DNA of 64,000 nucleotides from Dryomyza anilis (Eukaryota > Arthropoda > Insecta > Diptera > Dryomyzidae): positions 3,723,852 to 3,787,851 of the forward strand of contig OX638136.1 of NCBI GenBank assembly GCA_951804985.1, read 5' to 3'. Below, in pieces: positions 57,632 to 64,000 of the stretch; position 1 is the first letter of the stretch; every line of letters starts with the position of its first letter. The notes beneath the pieces are model-generated. The model saw nothing but the letters and a program-made list of their open reading frames with translations, searched no databases and was not told the origin of the DNA. The translations under genes were made by a program, and so were the position numbers.

Positions 57632-59531
57632 TTATATATAATAAAAACCTGGTCCCGATGTTTTCGTTGCTGACTGCTGCTGTTCTGCGGTAGTAGTTCG
57701 ATGCGTTGTTGTTGTTTCTGACGTATTGGCTTCTATTTCATGTGACTTCGTTCGTTGACTTGCTATGGGTGTTGTGGTGTTTGGTTTCTGCGTTGTTGAT
57801 TTCCGCAATGAACCGATTTTTTCGAGTGGGGATTTCTTGCTAGGGAATATATTAGACACCATTTCAAGGTTTTCCTTAGCCGCTTCTACATCTATTGTTG
57901 CGGTTTTCGTTATTTCATTTTGACGATTAAGTAATTCTTTGCGTTCCTGGTTCTCAGTTAATTGTAGTAATATTTCGTCGAAATCACGATGCCCATCTCT
58001 TAATGCTGATCTTATTTTGTTGTGATCTGACACCAAGATCGGTAACGATGTTTGTAATATATTTGAATATGGTAATGATGACCAATTGCCTTGTAAATTT
58101 TCTATTATAACCGTATGTTCTTCCTTCTTGTATGTTATATTCCTAATGCGTTGATGTGTAAACTCGTATGGCAGTATCATTTCTTTGTTGTGTAAGTTGC
58201 AAGCTTCATTTATGGACATCCAACCCAGGCCGGATAGTGTCAATGTGGCTATATTTGACCCACAAACTGCTTCGAAAAAGACTGGTGTATTGAATTTATA
58301 CAACCATTTGTTTGGTGTCCATAGTTTAACTACTAGGCCAGAACTCCTTGTGATTGCAACATGTTCACAGGTATCTTTAATATCTGTTCTGTGTTGAATC
58401 AGCGCGACTTCACATAGTGTGTTGCTAGTTGTTAGTATGGTTCCTGGACGTTTGCATAGTGTAATTTCTTTGTCCGTATGTTGGCTAACCAAAATGCATT
58501 TGCTGTGATCTCTATTCGTTAGACCTATGTATTTGCTCCGGTCTTCTGCTTCTGATAGGTAGTCATATGTTGGTTTAACCAATGCATCCCATTCTTCATT
58601 AATATTTGTGGGTATTGGGTAAATTCTATATTATGTGAACAACAAATCATCTTGATGACTATTATTAGGCCGTCTGTGTCTGGGAAAACTCGTACTGTTG
58701 ATGCACGGTGCATTTCGAATGATTTTTGTATGAACCACTTCGCCTTTCCTCTTAACGTGAGGCTAGTCAGCATTTCATCTAACTCGCTCTGGTCTATAAT
58801 TGTCGGGTGTAATCGTCCCTTGTATAGATCATCTATGATTGCCATTTCCATCAGCTGTTGTCCTTGAATTTCGATTAGGTTTGCATTAATTGTAGATTGA
58901 ATTTCCAAGGTATCCATCATGAATAGTAAATGACTAACTTGTTGGTTTATTTTTTCATTTATGTATTTTTGTGTTCTTATGGTTATGTTTAACACATTTT
59001 GCAGATTTTCGACTTCCTTCAAGGAATTCAGTAAGGGTTCTGCTATCTTGTTACAATTTGATGAAATCACCGTAATTTGTCTTTTCATAATTTCGTATGT
59101 TTTATGTTCATTATCTTCAATGTCATTGAGATGTTTATAGATAGTCTCTCTTTCTTTATCAGTCCAAAAGCCCAGTTGAGTCCTTCGCCAATGAAATTGA
59201 GTGATCTCTTTTGTCGGTTACTCTTTATTGTGCGCTTAATTATTTCTTCATTTTTCTGTAGTGTGGCTATTATTGCCGTGGTTTTCCGTGTTGCTGCTAT
59301 ACATGATCTTTTTATGCTGGGTCCGGTGCTCATTTGTTCGCACATTGTGTTTGCCGTGATTATGTATTTGTTTGTCAGCTCCAGGAAATCGTTCAGTTGT
59401 AGCGGTTTAAACTTGGCTACTATCGTCCATTCATCATTGTAGAACAAAGCATCAGTTGTCTTCTCAAAGAATAATCTTGTATCATTAATTGATGTCTGTG
59501 TGATGTTGACTGCTTCCTTGGCTGCCAACAT
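57632..59531 (-). pseudogene. env: Envelope fusion glycoprotein (F-type), broken
   Basis: Three overlapping minus-strand frames. The first (59531-59085) has a hydrophobic leader, a furin-like site RQKR and right after it NFIGEGLNWAFG, the fusion-peptide pattern of errantivirus and baculovirus F proteins. A frameshift near 59110 leads to the second (59088-58525), with a heptad-like helix region. A second shift near 58600 leads to the third (to 57632), with several Cys residues and a Thr/Ser-rich tail. No C-terminal membrane anchor is visible, so this copy could not sit in a membrane even apart from the shifts. In intact relatives the protein mediates membrane fusion. Confidence 0.8.
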
Positions 59532-60659
59532 CAGGACCAGTGTGACAATTCTAAAGTTTTGCTCTTTATTTCATATTGTAAAAAGACGAAATTCCATTTT
59601 TTTTTTACATATATAAATGGAATCCTTAATAATTTTATGTAGTTTTCTTTCTCATTTTACCCCTTAATACATATTGTTAAGGCGTTGGCCATAATTATAC
59701 TTTAAATATTTATAGTAGTTAATATATGTGTTAACATGTACTAAATGATTTAGTTTAGAAACATACATTTAAATATGTTTCTGTATTGTTGTAATACAAA
59801 ATGTTGTATATACAATCCCAGTAGTACATGGTTATATGCTAGTCATATTCAACAATACTTAGCTATTTACTCATGCACTAACTAATATTTTAGAAATAAG
59901 CGCGCGCGACCTCTTAGCATTACATAAATGTATTTGCTATATTAAGTTGCTAAATATTTAGTTTTGTACATCTCAATTGTACTTATTTATTTTCATTACC
60001 GTGTAATGATGAATGTAAAACGTTTGTTAGTTTGCTATATTAATGCATATATGCATTAATATATTTAGTTTCATGAATGAAAATTCTGTTAATGATAAAA
60101 AATATTAGACAGTTTTGTCGCTGCACTACCGTATCTCGTTTCAGTTCCAGTACGTTATTGGCTTCTGCCTGTAAAGTGCTGAAGTGCATTTAATCGGTTG
60201 GCATATGAATATGTTCAAGCCTTCTATATTAATATGAGCTGGGAGCATTGCGCTCTATGCACAATGAACATGTATGTTTAAAATGCCATTGAGGTAGGTA
60301 CTGACCTATCGCAATTTTAATGACAACTTAATTTTTATACCTTGTAAATTCGTACCTCAAATAATAACTTGATTTTGTTATTTGTTTATATTCAATGCTA
60401 GTCATCTTCAATTAATACATAGCTATTTTCTCTGCGATTTGTATTTTGGCAATATTACATTAAATTTTTTGGATTTTATAAATTATTTAAAATTAATTTA
60501 TTTAATATCTATATTTAAAAAAAATTATAGTTTTTCTGTATTCTTTTCTTTTGTAGTTTCAAATTCGTTAGTACACGAAGCAATACCAGACATTCTCAAT
60601 ATGTAAAAAATTATTGGTTCTTGTTGCAGACAGTGTTTATTTAATTCTACAGTGTTTAT
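59532..60659. other. Pol-env spacer, noncoding
   Basis: About 1.1 kb without an ORF I would support, longer than usual between pol and env. It has short perfect palindromes: AGAAACATACATTTAAATATGTTTCT (about 59757-59782, given here as its two arms AGAAACATA/TATGTTTCT) and TATTAATGCATATATGCATTAATA around 60038-60062 (arms TATTAATGCATA/TATGCATTAATA). A loose direct repeat, TGCTAGTCAT...TTAGCTATTT, is at 59837 and 60398. It may include a foreign insertion. Confidence 0.5.
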
Positions 60660-61773
60660 TTAAACTATACTGTTGTATGCTTTTAACAAATTATTATGAA
60701 ATTTTTTCGCTTTACCCTTGATACAAATCTCAGTCGTTACAGGGCTTTTTATTGAAAGAACCTCATAGGGTCCCACCCAAACTGGTGAAAATTTATTTTT
60801 CCTATTTTGATTTTTTAGTAAAATTTTATCGCCTATTTTGAATGTTATTGGGTGTAATGAGCTATCATAGCTTTGCTTAGATTTTTCTTTGGCTCTGGCT
60901 TGATTCTGTCGTACGATTTCGTGTGTGCGTTGAATTTGGTATTTTAATAGCTTGTTGCTATCATCGGTATTATATACTGGTGAGCATTTGCGTTTTAGAT
61001 TGGTTGGCATTTCAAAATCGTAACCGTATAAAGTACGGAAAGGCGTTTGCCCGGTGGACATATGCATTGTATTATTGTGTACATGCATTGCTGTATTTAA
61101 CCACTGGTCCCAGTTTGATCCATCCTCTTTCGCAAAACTTCGTAAATACTCTGCTAATGGTCGGTGGCTTCGTTCCAAAGAGCCGTTGGCCTGTGGATGA
61201 TATGGCGTAATATGTAACTTTTTATTCCTAATAATTTACACGTGTCCGAAAATAAATTTGGAACAAAATTCGAACCATTGTCGGTTATCAATACTTTTGG
61301 TATGTTATGTCTTGTAATAATTTCGTCGTAAAATGCTTTTGCTACAGTGCTTGCTTCTGTGTCTGGGATAGCTACGTAGCACATATATTTTGAAAAATCA
61401 TCTTGAAAAGTTAATATATATTTATTTCCAGATATAGTTTCCGGTAAAATACCAATAAGATGTATACTTTATCGAATGGTCGTACAGGCGTATCAGTTAA
61501 AACCATTGGCATTTTAATAAGCCTAGAACTTTTATTTACTTGGCATTTTTGACAATTCTTAACGTAATCTTTTATTTGTTTCTGCATACCTTTCCACTTA
61601 AATTGTTTTCTGATTCTAAAATATGTTTTCACTGCGCCCTGGTGACCTCCTAATGCTGAGTCATGAAAGTCTTTTATAACAGTTTTAATTTCCTCTGGGT
61701 CAGTTAATAGTAGACTTGAGTTTAATTCGTTCTTGGTGTCTGTTGTTATTTCATCCAGTACTGGCGTGCTCAC
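60660..61773 (-). pseudogene. pol: Integrase of the env-bearing element, frameshifted
   Basis: The zinc module reads HDSALGGHQGAVKTYFRI and CQKCQVNKSSRL (61773-61411). The core begins in a damaged stretch and continues with VLITDNGSNFVPNLF (second Asp, 61384-61154). Another shift brings MERSHRPLAEYLRSF (catalytic Glu region) and the C-terminal VWVGPYEVLSIKSPVT. At least two frameshifts are seen. It normally inserts the viral cDNA. Confidence 0.85.
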
Positions 61774-62374
61774 TTGTTTTTTTGGTTTTTGAAATTTGAT
61801 TATCTAATTTATTCTGTGTGGTCTTAGACCGTGTTTGGACCGCAGTAATATCTGGTTCTGGATGTGGAATTCTACTTAAAGCATCTGCGTTCAAATTCTG
61901 TTTACCTGGTTTGTAAGATATTTCGTAATCATATTCATATAATTTATGCCTGAAACGGGCTAACCTTGATGTCCGATCTTTAAAATTTGCTGTGCTACGT
62001 AATGGTTGATGATCTGTATAAATTTGAAAATGTCGGCCTAGAAGATAAGCTCTAAAATTTTTCGTTGCCCAGACTATAGCTAAAAATTCCTTTTCAATGG
62101 TGGAGTAATTTTTTTCTGCTCCATTTAATGCCCTACTAGCAAATGCTATTGGTCGGTCGCTCCCTACTTTGCCTTGTGACAGTACCGCACCTATTGCTTC
62201 GTTACTTGCATCTGTTGTAAGTAAAAAAGGTTTTGTAAAATCTGGATATGCGAGAATGGGTGGTGAAATTATTGATTCTTTTAATTTAATAAATGAACTT
62301 TGACAATCGTCTGTCCAAGTGAATTTAACATCTTTTTTAAGTAATTTATTTATTGGTAATGATAATTTTGCCAT
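61751..62374 (-). pseudogene. pol: RNase H and connection of the env-bearing element
   Basis: Open for 207 codons: FLLTTDASNEAIGAVLSQG and YSTIEKEFLAIVWATKNF, then IYTDHQPLRSTANFKDR and YKPGKQNLNADALSR, which are the canonical RNase H positions of gypsy elements. It is separated from RT by a TAA that falls in a normally Tyr/Tyr position (AFLGLINY). Confidence 0.85.
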
Positions 62375-62392
62375 ATTGCTTATAAATTTTCT

Positions 62393-63051
62393 TTAATAAT
62401 TAATTAATCCCAAAAACGCTTGCACTTCTTTTTTATTTCTGGGCACCGGAATATTTTTTACGCATTCAACCTTAGAGGGATCTGGCAGGGCACCTAGCTC
62501 CGTACATTTATGTCCTAAATAGACAACTTCACGACGCAAAAACTGACATTTTTCTGTATTTAATTTTAGATTGTGTTCCCTTAATTTCTGCAATACTCTA
62601 CTCAGCCTAAGCTCATGTTCAGCTAAATTTTTTCCGTACACCACTATATCATCAAGATAAACAAAGCAATCTATACCCTGTAAACCTGTTAATATGTGGT
62701 TCATTATTCTTTGGAAGGTAGCTGGTGAAAAACATCATGATACGAAATACACATATTTTGTAAAGATGTGATTTCGTCTTTATTTAAAGTCTCATCAATT
62801 TTCATTTCTTCTAATAATTTATTAATTCTGTTTGTAATGTTTACTGAATTTATGCTATTTATTGTAGAATTATTGGTATCCGATTCTTTATACTGATTAA
62901 AATTAGAAAATTTTGGTTTAAAAGTACTGTCTATTATAATTTCTGTTTCCGTAGCATTTAAAACTGAAACATAAACTCTATTTTTGCTAACATTCGACAT
63001 GCTTTCGCCCAAATATACTCCTGGAAAAATTTCTTGTTTATGTATTAACAC
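62393..63051 (-). pseudogene. pol: Reverse transcriptase with catalytic core deleted
   Basis: The N-terminal linker (63051 to about 62735) ends in CISYHDVFH. The next readable residues are PATFQRIMNHILTGLQG, then CFVYLDDIVVYGKN (YLDD box) and LKLNTEKCQFLRREV. The fingers and the palm segment with the first catalytic Asp, normally about 140 residues, are missing, with the junction near 62730. Confidence 0.85.
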
Positions 63052-63069
63052 TATTGGAATTTTTGTTTT

Positions 63070-63660
63070 TCAACATAATGATACTATCTTTGCGGTTCTC
63101 GCTTGAATTTTAATTTGTTGATTGTAAAAAATATTTTGTATTTCTGTCTGCGATTTCATTGGTACTTTTATAATATGGTTTTTATGTTTATCAAAGAATT
63201 TTATTGTTTTGTCTATCGCATTTATTACAGATCGATTCCATAAATTGTCACGTCCGATTATTCCATCAGCTGGTACACCTTGTTTAAGTGACACTACATG
63301 TAGCAATAAACTTAAGCGCTCTATGTTCCTATGTTGGACTTTGGTGGAACCTAATGTTCTAACACACCCACCAAAAGCTCCTTTTAAATCCTTTTGTATA
63401 TTTTCGTTAAAGTCTGGCAAATTTGTCATTGCATTTTCTTTTACTATACTGGCATCAGCTCCTGAGTCTACCAGTAAAATAAGTCTTCCATTTTTAGCTG
63501 CCTCGCAAGGTACTTCAATGAAAACGTCACTTACATTAGATAAACCCAAGCTATCCCCATGCCCACTGCATATTATGCGATCACCTTCTTCTTCCTCATA
63601 TTTTAATTCATTGGTCTCCTCTGTTCTATGGAAACGCAATGGAGTAGTAAATTTGATCAC
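63070..63660 (-). pseudogene. pol: Aspartic protease of the env-bearing element
   Basis: An open frame of 196 codons with the active-site motif LILLVDSGADASIV and the downstream DGIIGRDNLW loop. It would process Gag-Pol. It is separated from gag by frame changes in the window. Confidence 0.8.
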
Positions 63661-63729
63661 AGTCTCCTCCGACGTCTTATCTACAATTCCTAACTCTTTC
63701 TGTCTTATATTACTATTATTATTCGCACA

Positions 63730-64000
63730 TATTCAATTAGATTCGTGACCATAAGTTCCACATTCGTAGCAGAAAGGCGTATTTTTTTCAAATAATACAT
63801 TCATCCCTAGTATGCCCCAATTTACTACAAAATGAACATGTTGGAACACTTCTTTTATAGTTGCTTTCATTATTTATTTGTTGCAATTTATTTTCCGATA
63901 TAACGCTTGACTGTGTTTTTTTCATATAATTATATTCACCCTCTTCCGATCTTGGACTTCGCTGCATAACAGCCTGTACATTTAAAGCTTCTTCTAACAA
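63730..64000 (-). pseudogene. gag: Gag nucleocapsid end of the env-bearing element
   Basis: CSFCSKLGHTRDEC is a complete CCHC knuckle. A second, FCYECGTYGHESN, follows in a shifted frame. The rest of gag lies beyond the window. Confidence 0.75.

Larger units (their letters stand above)
56800..64000 (-). mobile_element. Env-bearing Ty3/gypsy element (errantivirus type), 3' part
   Basis: Minus-strand order from the window end: nucleocapsid end of gag, protease, RT remnant, RNase H, integrase, a 1.1-kb spacer, env, polypurine tract, 3' LTR. The 5' LTR, primer site and most of gag lie beyond 64000. The right-hand insertion flank is therefore not visible; on the left it interrupts copy C. Frameshifts, a nonsense codon and a large RT deletion make it inactive. 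Confidence 0.9.

Overview
This is a gene-poor, AT-rich stretch of a eukaryotic, almost certainly insect and probably cyclorrhaphan fly (Diptera), genome. The reasons are jockey-type LINEs, hobo/Hermes-like and other hAT DNA transposons, a Ty3/gypsy element with an envelope gene of the errantivirus type, an LTR element primed by tRNA-Leu, TA microsatellites and the dispersed TATACCC...GGGTATA repeat common in flies. I see no complete host gene, tRNA, rRNA or CRISPR array. The window reads as heterochromatin-like sequence built from transposons inserted into one another and then copied by segmental duplication.

Layout. Copy A (1-9011) holds a 2.2-kb hAT element (210-2388, 8-bp target duplication CTCTACTG), TA arrays, a fold-back repeat, several unnamed dispersed repeats and a solo LTR (8179-8670). 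Copy B begins at 9012 and repeats copy A almost base for base. Its hAT copy is split by a young jockey/CR1-type LINE (10023-13565, minus strand) with an intact 989-codon endonuclease/reverse transcriptase ORF. At 17608 copy B is interrupted by a hobo-like hAT element (17608-34488, duplication GTCCCAAT). That element contains a second hAT right arm and a broken jockey LINE (about 20001-32865), and the LINE is itself interrupted by a 7.9-kb Ty3/gypsy element (22098-30042, duplication AAAT). An empty copy of the outer insertion site survives at 56678-56685.

From 34497 to 51958 a multi-kilobase unit is repeated three times. Each unit carries an internally deleted LTR retrotransposon with a SAP-domain Gag, a tRNA-Leu primer site and the same ATAT target duplication: one single copy, one LTR-internal-LTR-internal-LTR tandem array and one copy with a truncated right LTR. 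Copy A shows the matching site without the element, as a TA array (6214-6356). A third, truncated copy of the first hAT and its flank (copy C) follows at 51959-56799, with tandem duplications and a GGCGC-rich minisatellite.

The right end (56800-64000, minus strand) is the 3' two-thirds of an env-bearing gypsy element: 3' LTR, polypurine tract, broken env, integrase, RNase H, a reverse transcriptase missing its catalytic core, protease and the nucleocapsid end of gag. Its 5' LTR lies beyond the window.

The coding units mostly do not cooperate as a living system; all but the minus-strand LINE are visibly broken. The points of most biological interest are the datable nesting order with preserved empty sites, the SAP-Gag family that has spread after losing protease, reverse transcriptase and RNase H, an unexplained acidic accessory ORF between pol and the 3' LTR of the gypsy element at 22098-30042, and protein-like fragments of unknown origin carried by the dispersed repeats.
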